Assembly (NCBI GenBank): GCA_023055355.1
Contig: JALJCS010000001.1
Coordinates: 68,675,381-68,739,380 of the forward strand
Length of the DNA stretch: 64,000 nt
Origin: Agelaius tricolor
Taxonomy: Eukaryota; Chordata; Aves; Passeriformes; Icteridae
Direction of reading: 5' to 3'
Made by a program: the position numbers and the translations under genes. Below the pieces are notes generated by a model. It ran no database searches, was not told the origin of the DNA, and worked only from the letters and a program-made list of their open reading frames with translations. Every line of letters begins with the position of its first letter. Position 1 is the first letter of the stretch. This document shows, one piece after another, positions 23,389 through 35,700 of the stretch.

Positions 23389-25659
23389 GAAGGAGAAAGA
23401 TTGCAATTTTTCTGGAAAAAATACATTATAGTGGCCTGATTAAATAAAAAGCTGTGCTTCAGGTTTTGGGCCAATACAAATGGTAGCTTGAGAAGTTAGT
23501 GATTAAGTTGCAACTTAGGGATTTGTTCCCAACTATCAATTATTTAATACTCACAGCTTGGAGAAATATGAAACATTTCAATCATGCTTCTAGCTAGAAA
23601 TAAGCAGCCCATTAAGGCAGATATTTTTGAAAGGGTGGAGTTCAAAAGAATCTCTTAAGGGAAAGTGTTATAATTACTATCAAAATGGCAACTGCATATC
23701 AACAGTAAAGGGGAAAAGGTTTCCTTAATATGCAAGAACTAATTTGAGCATGTGCAAAGCAAAGAGAGACAGATGGCTTCTATCACCAGAAATAGAATAA
23801 ACTGGCAAAAATTATCACCTACAAAGACTGATGGATTCAAAATGAACTGATAGCTTTCACATATAGTAACTCTTAAGAGTGAACAGACAGCCATTTCATG
23901 TAAAAATAAGTTTCCCAGACAACGAGGCTATTAGCTTTGTTAGCAGAGCACTGAGCAGGATTCCAGAGATGCCTCACAGTGTTACAGCAATCTTCTGTGT
24001 GATCTCATATGTGATGCAATAAAGTGATACATTATCAGAGCCATCAAAGAGTAAAAAACTGTTTATTTTAAGATCTGTAGCTCCTGAACCACACCATGAG
24101 GCCAGAAATAAGATTTGTAGTTGGGATTTTTTTTGCCCGTCATAGGTGTTGGAACATTATATATCCTTAAATGTTGAAAAATATTTCACTGTAGTTGCAT
24201 ATTAGTTAGCTGGATGGATCATTAGACATTTGTACCTACACAATGAATGGCCACAGAAGCAGAATAATACTACTAGAATTTTTTTCTGACAAGTCTAGAT
24301 TTCATATCACTTAATAGAGATGCATTATTATACAGTAGAGAACCATTTATTCCTCTAAATATTCAGGGAAAAAGGAGCACACTATTTTTGCTAAGCATTT
24401 TGCTACTAATGTTATTTACACAGAAAATTAAAACTTTATCTATAACAACCACCTATTCCTGACAATAAGTGAGAAATAACTTAAAAAAACTAAGATACCT
24501 TTTAGCATCAGTATTCAGCAGCAGAGTGTAAACATTTTCAAAACAAAATATCCTTAGGGGATGATTTGAGCCAGTCTTTATCAAAGCCACCTGGAAGATA
24601 TCACTACTGAACATCCAAACCTGCAATCATATTTTTAAAACCCTGAAGTCAATATGTTATTTACTGCATTGAAAACATGCATACTGAGCAATAAATCCCA
24701 CACAACTTGTCACTTTAGCTTTTTGTGGAGTTATGTAGCTAGTATATGCTAAACTAGACTGCATATATTTCCACTTTAAACAAGGAAAGTAGGCAGAAGG
24801 TAAAATGCTGTCGGGTCCTGGTGTATTCCTCACTCTTCCTCTGCACAAATGTGTGCAAGAGAAAATATCTGTGAGTTTGTCCAGCTTAGCCTATGCCTGT
24901 GGGAACACAATAAAAGCAACAGGGAGTCACAGACCTCTTAGGTGACATATGGTTATGTAAGGCTTTTTGGGTATGTTTCGATGGTTTTTTTTAACAAATA
25001 AACTCAATCCCTGAAGTAACATCAGAACTTTCCCCATCCAGTTGCAGCATTATAGTAAATTCCTTGGTCATAAACAACCTTTCATATAGTAAATGACTTC
25101 CATATATTACAGAAACATAATAGCTCTACCAAGAGAATAACTGCTCAAGTCAAGAGAATCCTGCTTAAGACACACAGAGCACAAATTTTGCAATCTTATT
25201 AAAAACTCTCCACCAGGTGAAACCTTTGAATAAACCTTTCTTTTCCTCACATAAAATAGATAAGAAATGACTGTTCATGTGAACCTGTGGGTACATCAAC
25301 ACATACAGTTTCTGGTGTAGCTCACTGCTAAGCACACAGAAATAAATACATCATGAAAGCAAGAGAATGGAGAAACAGCCACATCAACTAAAGATTCTTT
25401 TTGTGTTGAAGCTTGCATTTTTGTGTGCAATGGGAAGACTGAAAGGTACCGAGGCATTGAGAGAAAATCTCTGCCCACAAGAATGCAGATTTGAATGAAG
25501 AGTATTGCTGGGGAGAGCAGGCTAGCTGAAAAGCCTCTATTTGGAATTAAAACTTACACCTCTTTGAACCAAACCTGTTAACTGCTGTCTGTATGCTTTA
25601 GCAGTGCTACCTTTCTAAACTGACAGGGAAATACTCAGGGCTCCACTTTTTATTCTAGG

Positions 25660-25868
25660 TCACATAAAAGAAAATGGCTGGATGGCAGCATCCAGAGGGG
25701 TGGTCAATGTCTCAGAGTTGTGATGAACATCAGCTGACCAGTGGCGTCCCTTCAGGGGTCTGGTTTGGGACCAGAGTTGTTTAATATCTTCATAAACAAC
25801 AAGGATGAAGGGATCTCTCCTCACATTAGTTGATGAATCCAAGCTGTGTGGTGCAGTTGACACACCTG
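25660..25868 (+). repeat. CR1 LINE ORF2 fragment, left part
   Basis: Plus-strand CR1 ORF2 sequence from the reverse-transcriptase region. Landmarks in order are 'GTGGTCAATGTCTCAG', 'AGTGGCGTCCCTTCAGGGGTC', 'TTTGGGACCAGAG', 'TTGTTTAATATCTTCATAAA', and 'GATGAATCCAAGCTGTGTGGTGCAGTTGACACACCTG'. These correspond to the Q-G and Y/F-A-D-D region of the RT, here with substitutions and frame breaks. The element breaks off exactly at 25,868 because a solo LTR is inserted. It resumes at 26,546 at the matching consensus position. Confidence 0.92.
25863..25868. repeat. Target-site duplication, left copy (CACCTG)
   Basis: The six bases CACCTG directly precede the TG start of the LTR and recur directly after its CA end at 26,546-26,551. 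The CR1 consensus has only one copy at this place, so the second was made by retroviral-type integration. Confidence 0.88.
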
Positions 25869-26545
25869 TGTGAGAGAGACTGGAGAGATTGATGTCTCAA
25901 GACCTTTTGAGTGCATGTGAGGGGAGGAAGGGGCAGGTTGGATCTTCCGCTTGTGAGTCAGTGCCCTTCTCTACACCTCCCACCTCTAGAGCCTGGTACT
26001 GGCTGCCAATCACTGGCATATTTGAGGCAATGCTCCACACCTGTCCCTGGAGCCCCTAACTCAGCTCCTAATTGAAATGACTGGAAATCCCACCTGGGGG
26101 ACAGACCCAGGAAGGCCAAGGGTTATTTAAGGCTGAACACAAGGCAAGTATCTGTGTTAACCCTCCTTTCTCAGCTGAACATCTCTGGAACCCCAGAGCT
26201 GGTATCTGTATGTTTCATTTTCCATATCTTTTTTGCCTTTCTTTTTCTTCTAACTATTCCTTCTCAAGATTTTTGAGCAACTTAAAATCAGATGGGCTTA
26301 GAGTTTGCTACTTTCAAGAGGGTAAGATAATGCTTTGAAAAGCATCTTACATTGATTGAATGTTGCACTCACTTTTTGCCAAAGTTCTCTGATTTTCTTA
26401 GTAAAAAAAAGTAAAGTCTTTTCTTGTTGTTTTAATCTCTTGAGAATGTCTTGTTGGTGTTTCTCCTGTGTGTCTAATTCAGAGTACAAGAACAACCAGA
26501 AGCCCTTTTAAAAGCCTTGATGGGTAAGTTTTTTGGGGCCTTACA
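25869..26545 (+). mobile_element. Solo LTR of an endogenous retrovirus inserted in CR1
   Basis: A 677-bp segment interrupts a CR1. It begins TGTGAGAGAG and ends CCTTACA, so it has the TG...CA ends of an LTR, and it is bounded by identical CACCTG 6-mers. A TATTTAA box-like string lies at 26,124-26,130 on plus, which favours plus orientation, though I see no clear AATAAA signal. No internal retroviral region or gene is present, so this is a solo LTR left by recombination between two LTRs. A 6-bp duplication is typical of class II (ERVK/betaretrovirus-like) elements. The family name is unknown to me. Confidence 0.88.
26123..26130 (+). promoter_or_regulatory. TATA-like box inside the solo LTR
   Basis: The string TTATTTAA is followed by GGCTGAACAC, about 255 bp into the 677-bp LTR. 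It resembles the U3 TATA element of avian LTRs. Activity is unproven; it is a pattern call only. Confidence 0.4.
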
Positions 26546-26551
26546 CACCTG
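26546..26551. repeat. Target-site duplication, right copy (CACCTG)
   Basis: Identical to 25,863-25,868. Together they define the 677-bp LTR insertion in the CR1. Confidence 0.88.
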
Positions 26552-27347
26552 AAGAATGAGGTGCCATCCAGAGTGACCTGGACAAGCTAGAGATGTTGGC
26601 CCATGGAAATCTAATGAGGTTTAACAAGGCTAAATGCAAAGTGCTGCACCTGTGTTGGGGTGACTCCTGTATCAGTCCAGGCTGGGGGATGAACAGATCA
26701 AGAGAAGCCCTCCCAAAAGGACTTTGGATTGCTGCTGGATGAGGGGCTGGACATGAGCTGGCCATGTGCATTCACAGCCCAGAAAGCCAAATGTGTTCTG
26801 GGCTGCATCCAAAGCAGATTGGCCAGCAGGGCAAGGGGAGGGATTCTGCCCCTCTGCCCTGGTGAGACCCCACCTGCAGGGCTGCATCAGCTCTGGGGTC
26901 CCAGCACAGGAAGGACATGGAGCTGTTGGAGCAAGTCCAAAGGGCTATCAAGAGGATTAGAGGAACAGAGCAGCTCTACTCCTAGGAAAGGCTGAGAGAA
27001 TTGTGTTCCACCTACCAAACAGGGGTAACCTGTTTACAGCTTTGTACCTGAAGGGAGCCCACAAGATAGATGGAGAAGGACTTTTTACAAAAGCATGAAG
27101 TGACAGGCCAAGAGAAGAAAGCTTTAAAACTGAGAGTGGGTTTAGATTAAATATTAAGTAATTTTTTGCTGTGAGACTGGTGAGGCACTGCAACAGGATG
27201 CCCTGAGCAGGTGATAATGCCCTATCCTTGGAAGCATTTAAGGCCAGATGGATGAGGCTTTGAGGACTGGTCTAGTGGAAAGTGTTCCTGCAGACAGGCT
27301 GGAAGTAGATTATCTTTAAGGTCCCTTCCAACACAAACAGCTGTATG
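26546..27347 (+). repeat. CR1 LINE ORF2-to-3' end, right part
   Basis: Continuation of the CR1 broken by the LTR. It runs through 'ATCCAGAGTGACCTGGACAAGCT', 'AATGAGGTTTAACAAGGCTAA', 'GCACCTGTGTTGGGG', 'GACATGAGC', 'CCAGAAAGCCAA', 'GGGCTGCATC', 'GTGAGACCCCACCTG', 'GGACATGGAGCTGTTGGAGC', 'GGACTTTTTACAAAAGCATG', 'TTTAGATTAAATATTAAG' and 'GAGGCACTGCAACAGG'. It ends with 'CTTTAAGGTCCCTTCCAAC' and 'TATGATCACATGG'. Several internal bases are deleted and the frame is broken. It is the longest and least diverged CR1 in the window. The first six bases are also the right target-site copy. Confidence 0.93.
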
Positions 27348-27887
27348 ATCACATGGGGGGCACTGCAAGAGGACACTGCATCAGACTGCTAGTGCTGCTC
27401 CAGACAAACCAGTCTATTTCAAAGACTGCCATGCTTCCTCAGTACACAGGGCAGGGTCTCTTTCACAAGCTTCCCTGCTTGGTCCAAGAAAAGGAATTCC
27501 ATGAAAAGCAATGTTTTCTCAGAAAATAACTTTGACAATGCAGCATTGAAAATTGCATCAAGCAAGCCCTATGTTAAGGAAGAAATAGAACAAGAAGATT
27601 CAGTTGTGCTGTGTAATCTTTCACAAACTGAAATAAATTAATTCACACAAACATAGCATTTCACTCCCAGAGCTTCATGGCATCCAGAAGTACAAATGCT
27701 GGTATAAAAGTGTTAATCATGTCTGCAGTGTATAGGACTTCTAGTAGGTTTATTTGTACCATGCTCAATATCATGGTCAATGAAGGAAGTCATGTGTTTT
27801 ATGATGACTTAGGTGTGCACCAGACAATTTCTCTGCCTCATCGGAGTCAGATTTCTTTTTAATCAAGACTTGAACATTTAGCGGGGA

Positions 27888-27916
27888 AGAAAATGGAACG
27901 CTGAGCTCCATTTTCT
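27888..27916. repeat. Inverted repeat, 10-bp perfect stem
   Basis: AGAAAATGGA at 27,888-27,897 and its exact reverse complement TCCATTTTCT at 27,907-27,916 flank a 9-base loop. No function is implied; short perfect palindromes of this size also arise by chance in AT-rich DNA. Confidence 0.7.
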
Positions 27917-28644
27917 GCAGTTTTCTTACCTGCCATGCTGGAACTTTTTCAACATCAGGAAATACAGATTTTGTCTTTTAGAAAACAACCGCTCTAAACC
28001 CCTTTGCATTTGAGATTTCTGCATTCTTTTTATCAGAAGGCTATTAAAAACCATTTATGAAAGCCATAGTTACACTTCATGAAGGAGATCTATCTAAAAG
28101 CTGCTGAGGACACTTAATGAAGATAAACAGTAAAAACGTCTGCTGATTTTTTTTTTTTCTTATTCTGACATCCACATAAAGATTAAATTGCAGGTCTACT
28201 AAAATGCTCAAACAAGTTCTGAGTGTTTAATTGTGACTTAGTTAATGCTCAGGTGCCAGTTGTCAACAGACACATCCATTTGTTGTTTTCCAAATTGTTA
28301 ATCAAGAGTGTAACTAGAGTTAGACATCATGAAAGGCATATGGTGCCATATTTCAGCTCACTTTCCCACTAAACTAAATGCTTGTTTGGGTTTTGGTTTT
28401 GGGGCTTTTTTTAATGAGGCAGAAAACTTGTATTTTTAATAGGAACCTCTCAATAAAAAGGTGACAATGCCAAATACTCCTTATACATCTAAAAGATATT
28501 TCAGCTGCAGATCTTCTAGATGGTTTCAGCCCATGGACAGAAAAGCAAGTCTTGCTCCTGTCCCTTGGTTTTACATTGTTTATGTATCCTCAGAATTCAG
28601 ATCTGCTTAGCATAACCTTTTCAGGCACTTGGGCTTCACAATAA

Positions 28645-28672
28645 TCATAGATCCCTTCCAACTGAAATAATC
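28645..28672 (+). repeat. Possible CR1 3'-tail scrap
   Basis: The string TAGATCCCTTCCAACTGAA followed by ATAAT resembles the CR1 tail 'GGTCCCTTCCAACCTGAATTAT'. Only about 28 bp match and no body is seen upstream, so chance or a very old truncated copy are both possible. Confidence 0.35.
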
Positions 28673-31600
28673 TTGGTGTTGATGTGGTTTTATGCATTTA
28701 AACTCAGTTTCCAGATTAACATTCCCTGAGACTCACTGACTCCTCAGTTTGTTGGAAAACTCTTTTAACTAGCTAAGTCATCTTTTGATATTCCACAGAG
28801 ACTCTGAGTTTTCTGCTTTTATAGGTACCATGACATTTTCAGACTTCCTGTGTGTATGAAGATGAGTAAATAGAGGATAGTGCATGATGAAAGCTTTGCT
28901 CTTTTTACAGCTAGGGAAACATAGCTGAGAACTTTGCACTGTTTTGCAATGGTATTCAGGGGCTACCTTGTTTGGGGACAGCTGAAACTCCATTCTGCAC
29001 TTCCCAACTACCTCTGTCATCTCATTGTTTCAGAGATTGCAGCAGTCTTAGTTTTCCAGTGATTGCTTTATAATCTCTAACAGACTCTATCTACTAATTG
29101 AATTGGAGGTTAGAGACAAAGCTCTAAGCTTTGTGCAAATTAAGCACAGGAGAACTGCTAATGGTCTGCTAACGGAGCAGCTCTCTATTCTAATGTCATA
29201 GCCTCTCTAACCAGAGAAAACAGTTGTTTGGGTTTTTGTGAGTTCCAGAAATGAGGGAAATGCCAACACAAATGGAAAATGTATTTGCTTTGTTAGCTTT
29301 GTATTGACAATCTTTTGAAAGCCTTGAGTCGCAAACAGTCATAATGACTAACAAGTAATAAAAATCAATGATGTGAGTTTTCTAGGAGAGTGAGCTTCTA
29401 GTTACTCTTCAAAGCTGGTATCATATGGTCTGAGAAGATTTTATCAGCATACTTATCGTGCACCCGTGCACACTGCGTGCTCTGTGACAAATCACCCAGT
29501 GTTGTATCAAGGGCTTACCCAGCAGAGGTGTCACATGCAAAAAATTCAACTAAAATCTATCCTTCAGGATTGTTCAAGTAAGGTTTTTCCTTCCCAGACC
29601 TCTTTGGAACCTGTCTACATAGATACTCGTATTTTCTGTCTGGAAAAAAAAAATCAATATAAAGCAATTGATTGAGGAGAAAAGTATATTTAAATTAGAA
29701 ATCTTGTCTTAAAGGGATATTTTTTTTGTTTGACAGCTGAACAGTCAGATGCCTGCAGTCTTTTTTCTGAAGATTCAGTCACCCCTCAATCTAAGCACAC
29801 TTCTGAATTATTGCCTAACTGAAAAGCTCCTTGATTTCTAGATTTGGAGAAACAATAACACTTTCCAGGAAGTTTTGGAAGCTGTTTCCAAAAAAATCCA
29901 ATTTTTTTAAAAAAGTATATTTTTTTCTGAGATTTTCTTTTTTATAATTGCATTAACCTACAAAATTTAAAAGCAGTAATATTAAAAATATTTTTTTTCA
30001 GATCACTAGGTTTGAAATGTAATAGTATATTTCACCTATTTGTGTATAATGTCAAAAGTAGCAAAATGTTTTAAAGTGTTACTCAAATTAGCATATATTG
30101 AAAAGAAATATATTTTTTAAACTTCTAAAGGAAAAAAACTTAAAATAAGACATTTTCCGGTAAGGTTTAAAAGTTTTGGGTTGGGTTTTTTTGGTTTTGT
30201 GTTGTCATTGTTTGGGTTTTTTAATGAAATTGAAAACATTGATTTTCTCTCTAAATATTCTAGGACAAATAGATCATTTTACTTTTTTTTCTTTTTTTTT
30301 TTGTGAAACCTTTTTAACTTTCACAAATCCACACTGGTAAGGATGGAGTGAAATAAATGTTACTATGTAAAGGGAAACTTTTCTTACATGTTATTATAGT
30401 GAAAGATTTTGACAGTTTCCTAGCAGGTTTTCATTGTTGTAATGACAGATTTTCTTAATGTACGTTGAGGTGTTCAAAAACCAAAGCCCACAGAAATGGA
30501 AGATTCAAATACTCTCCATTCACAGAGAAGGATCACTATAGAAATGGCAGCTATTGTCCTTGGCATGAGGTGTCCTAGTTTCTGGAGACAAATCTGTGAA
30601 AGTACTCTCCCTAGGGAGCAAAGGGATTTGTTGTTTAGGGCACCACATGCCTCCATTGCTGTAAGAGACAAAAGTAAGTACCAGGCAGGAATACACCAAG
30701 CTGCTGATGTTGAACAGGTCCAGGAGAAACCAGAATCTGTGGTCTTAAAAGATCCAAGGCTTTGATAGAGAAAAGTTGGGTACTTGGACAAAGAGATTGC
30801 TTTGCTGTTGACATTTTTCTTCTGTGATGAATGCAATAGGAACTTGTGCACGTTCCTGGTTAATAACCTGGATTTCACTCAAGACATACCTGATGTGTCT
30901 CATCAATGTAATCTCCTAAAGGATACAACCCATGGTGCCCAGGATATTGATTGACTGTGCTGAGGAGGAAACAATACCTGTTAACTGAACTTTTCTCTCA
31001 CTTTTCCCATTCCATAGAAGAGGAAGAGGGAGGGAATATGAAAGTAGAATTTTCCCCTTTAAAAAAAACTGGTAATTTTCCCTCCAAAAAGCTTTTAAAC
31101 ATTTACAATAAATATATAGAACTGTCACTGAAACAAAATCACTTGTTTCTGTGAAATCATAATTCTTCAGTGGTATGTTATATCAGTGAAGATTGCAAAT
31201 ACTGTTTTCCAGGGCCCTATTGGTCATTTTGCCATTTGGAAATTAAATTTGTCATCATCATTGTAGTGATGATAAAAAACATCTAGATATCTTGCAAGTT
31301 TTTTCTGCCTTTTAAGTCTTTACTATAATTGTGCCAATGTTGAGAGCCATTGTTAGCAGATATTTGTTATATTCTTGCAGTAAAATGTGACCACTTCCAG
31401 CCACAAATCTCTAAAAGTCCAATCTCCCTGTCGAAAAAAAAAATTCAGTTTTTCCCCTCACTTTCCAGTCACTGGGATTTCTCTGTCAGTTACATTCTTG
31501 TCATTATGTCTCAGCAGACGTCTAGAAGGTGACAGCAATTATCAATATCACCAGATAAGAGCTAGCAACACCCAACAGACTTTTGTAGCCTATGGTTAAT

Positions 31601-32712
31601 AGCAACACACTCTCACAATTTGTGCTCAGCAAGTTCCTGTGAAATATATTTCAGGCTAAGTATTATCCTGGTGTTTTTCCAAAAATGGTAATAGATCAAG
31701 AGGATCACATGGGTCCTGTTTCAGCAGTGTATTTAAGCAAGGCACCTAAGTTTAAGATTAAAGGTTACCTTGCGCTTGGGTACCTCATCAACCTTCCTTG
31801 GGTCATAGCGAAGGAACTTATTATGAAGTTACAATAGACTCTTAACTCTGAATTTCCTGCCTTTTATACTACAAAAGCTCACCCTTAACCTTCCTGTAAC
31901 AGGGATTTTTCATTTAATTCCCCAGAGGGTTAAAAGACAGATGAGCTGGTGGTAAGAAGAAGCACATAAATGCTTTTTGCATTGAGAGTGTCAACCCTGG
32001 AATGTGGTTAGCAGAAAAAATGTTGCCATATGTTGAAGTTTGTCTTCATATCTGCTTTTATTTCTTTAATACCTTCCAGACAACAAAACAGGACGTGGCT
32101 CCTATCAGAGTGACAGTTTAAGCAGCCATACAGCCACTGATATTTGGCTGTCATGCCTGCATCTAACCACTGCTGTAACTTGGGCTCCAACAAACAGAAA
32201 ACTCGAGACCTATTACCCTTCCCTGTTGCTTTTATTATTGTGGTGCACTGCATGAAAATATCTAATCTAGGTGAACTTCCAATTAATTTCCAGTGTGTAT
32301 GGAGCAATGCTAATCCTCCCTGGAAAAACCACTGTCAAATTGAAATAAGTAGATCCTTGATCAGATGAAGTACATTACCAAAAAAAACACTTGACATCAT
32401 CAAAAGTATTTTTCAGTTGTTTTGGATTGGGTTTTTTCCCTAAAAATAAGGTTTGTGAGTTACCTGTGGTAAAAGTTACATATTTTGATTAGAGAAAAAG
32501 AAAAGGAAACTACTTATTAATTTGGATTCACTTATTATTAGTAGATAAGAAAAATATACAAAGGCATTTTCAATGATCAGTGATCTTCTAATTTAGCAAA
32601 ACTAAAATGAGATAACATTTGCCAATTTTCAAAAGTGATGTGGTAAAACAGAGAAGTGTGAAGGACTTGCTTGAAGTCTAGAATTGTGAGAGGAAAGAGT
32701 ATCCAAGGTGTA

Positions 32713-32758
32713 TTTAAGTCCCTCTTTGTAGGGACTTTAAGTCCCTCTTTGTTTAGGG
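32713..32758. repeat. 23-bp tandem duplication with internal hairpin
   Basis: Two adjacent copies of TTTAAGTCCCTCTTTGTAGG plus flanking bases (32,713-32,735 and 32,736-32,758) differ at a few positions near the end. Inside, AAGTCCCT and AGGGACTT can pair around CTTTGT, which could have favoured slippage. Confidence 0.8.
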
Positions 32759-35700
32759 CTTTAAAGAATGTTGCTGGATCATGCCTCCTACATATGGGTG
32801 TCTTTCACCATGCATTTGAGGGCCCAGGTAATCATGCTGTCCTAAAATCTTTGGCACCAATTACATTTAAGCTACTTCTGTTGCTGAGAGAGTTCTGCTA
32901 TCACCCACTTAGAAATAACTTTGATGCAACTTGAATGGTGGCTCAGCTGAAGTGCTGAACCCGTGATGGTTTCCATATTTACCACTCCAGGGATGTGCTG
33001 AGATGACTGTTTCATCAAAATGAGTTTTCATCGTTTATTTGTGAAAGTTATTAAATAAATAAATGAAGAGGTCACAATTACAGCTTCCGTTTCCTGAGAT
33101 CAGCCATCTTTAACCCAGCAAAAAATGAAAGTCACTTTTTATAAAGTCAGCTGATATCTGCGTTCAATATTTAACATGTAACAACATTTCAATCTTAGTG
33201 TAATAAATTATATTTCAGTGTAAAATGTCATAATGCCTTTATCAGTATTTATTATCTCAGAGATTTTTTTTTTCAGTTTGTTCACAATTAAAAGTGATTT
33301 TGTCTGCATGGATTTCATACAGTTTTTAATGAGATATGTATATTTGATTACTACACTGACTGTTAAAAGCTGCAGCATGAGGGCTAACTAGTATTCATAA
33401 CCCCTAGAATTTAGTCTTGTTTAATGCCAACCATGAATAGCATGGACTGTGTGTTGCACTGATTTTTGCTGAATCTTGTGGGATAAGTGGATCGCTTTCT
33501 GCCAGTTCTGTCAACAGTTTCCACAGTGACATTATGAAAACCAACATCTCTCAGGCCAAAAGCAAACTTCACACATTCTGAAATAAATCATTTTTGGCAG
33601 CTTGTATCAAATCATGATGGAAAAACTTGTGGGAGTTCAGCCCTTCCTGCTTCTTCTGGAGTCCTGTTGTCTGATTAAATGTCCCACATAACTGGTCAGG
33701 ACCCCTTACTTTCTAAATCCAATGGGCAAGAGGGATGTCTGGAGCCAGGTTATACTTTTGGAGAATCAAACTGAAATTCTCCTTCAACTTTCTGAAAGGA
33801 TGAAATTTGATTAAATTTGTCTTCTCAGGTTAGCTAATATATTTGATGCTCCCCTCATGCAACAATTTATGTCATGATAACACCTATTGCCACAGAGAAC
33901 CATTACAGGGTAGTACAAGACAAAATCTAGGGTGAATCTATTCCTCCTATGTCAAAGCATAGAAAGGTTTGTGGTATGTAAGACACAATTTTATTCACTC
34001 TTGTTGAATAATGATGCAAAGGGCCAAGTTTGAAAGTGTTTGGGGCTCTGTGAAGACAGAATGGGCTTGTGTTGCCTCTTTTGAAACAAGTCAGGTTTGC
34101 TGGTAGATTAACTGCTATTCCATAGTGGTTTGTGATTTATATCACAGGGGCCTACATTTCTGGATAGGAGCCATTTTTATTATTGCAGGAATTTACAGAG
34201 ATAATCTCAGGACTACAGATCCCTTTAGACAGGCATTTCAGACATGATTAAATGCCCTTGCTGGAAACAAAAATCTGTACTTAGTGCAATGGGTTTCACA
34301 TGGGCCCTTAAGCCATCCTTCTGCTCCCATTCCACTGGCAGAGAGACATCCCATCACCTTCAAACAGCTCTGCCAGTCTTGTTTTGCCCCAAAGCTGTAC
34401 AAGATCCAGCTTTACTTCATGGATCTTTAACTGTTTGGATCCCTAATGGAACATGCAGACACAGAAAGTCGGGGAACTGGCAGAGTTTTATTCTGCAATG
34501 CTAATGCCTCTCTCCTAGTGCTAGTCAAATTGAACAGTAACTGGGCTGCAGTGTCATTGTTCTCTGCTGCAATGGAATGGGAGAGAACATCAAGAGATAA
34601 ACATTGCCTTCCTTCTTAAGAAAAAAAAAAAAGAGGAAAGACTGTCTACATTGCTGACAAAATCTCTGGTGTTTGGGCATTTTTAGTATGACAGCTGACA
34701 AACTACAGCACAACTCCTCAAGGACTCATAAAGTGTCTGAGAAAAACTTGGCTTTTGAGCTTCTCATCAGAATTTGCAGCTTGTGCCCATTTCACAACTG
34801 CTCCCACTTGAAGAATGTTCATTTACAAACTGGAATTTCAGGTCCTTTGTGTTTAGGATCTGGAGATATTAGACCCCTTAAAGACAAGGCTGACTCTTTC
34901 TTATCTGGTATTTGTGTCCTAAAGGCAAAGTGGTTTCAGGGACAGATCCAGGTAGGATCATACTGAACCAGCTTGGTAAAGGCTGTGAGCAGAGGCAGCA
35001 AGCACTGACTTGCAATGATGAGTTACATGGTGAATTTATGTCTGCATACCAGCATATTTCCTTGCACACTTCCCTGAGGGAAGGGAAAATTTTCCAACAG
35101 AAAGCTAATCACTGCCACCACTTCTGGCTTATTTCAAAAGCCAGCCAAGCTGTGTGAGTTTAACTGATAGCAAAATAGAATTCTCTGCATACAGCAGTTT
35201 TCATTTACCATGTGTAACCACACAATAATTGAAAGAAATGTGAGGGAAAAAAAAGCCACAGCAAATAAAACAGTTGATATTAAGCTTGGAGTGGAGTTGT
35301 CACTGAGTATAGGGAAAGAGTTCTGTGGCATGCAGCTGTGTCAGATCTTCTCTCAGCTTGTAGATTAGGTAGATCTGTGAGAGCTGTGGAGTACTAGAGT
35401 GATGCTTCATGTCAGGACCAGACAGGAAACCAGAAGTGGAAGAGAAGGTGCTCCACTCAGCACATGGCTGAGAGCAGGAGGTCTGCACAATGCAGCAATG
35501 TGAGCAGCCGCGGGCATAATGGCAAGCTGCGCCCTCCATGCAAAGATCCTTGGGCTTGGGCCTGTCAGCAGAGGAGAACCAACCCACAGTGTTATCTGCT
35601 ATAGCTCCAAGGTCTTGCAGGGTTGCTGCAGGCTGGCTCTGACTGCAGCAAGCCTCTGTTCCCAGCTGCAGCAGCCTCTGGAGGATGCTATCAAACAAAT

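Larger units (their letters stand above)
16699..25659. other. Long non-coding stretch, no gene seen
   Basis: Almost 9 kb without a recognisable gene. It contains an A15 run at 17,898-17,912, a degenerate tandem duplication at 18,311-18,370, a short LTR-like end near 20,654 and the longest frame of the window at 22,939-23,388. A patch at 21,680-21,840 has a vague CR1 flavour that I did not accept. The rest is featureless to me. Confidence 0.55.

Noticed and set aside
30474..30878. 134-codon minus frame overlapping an 89-codon plus frame
   Set aside because: No recognisable motif; overlapping openings on opposite strands are expected by chance at this length.
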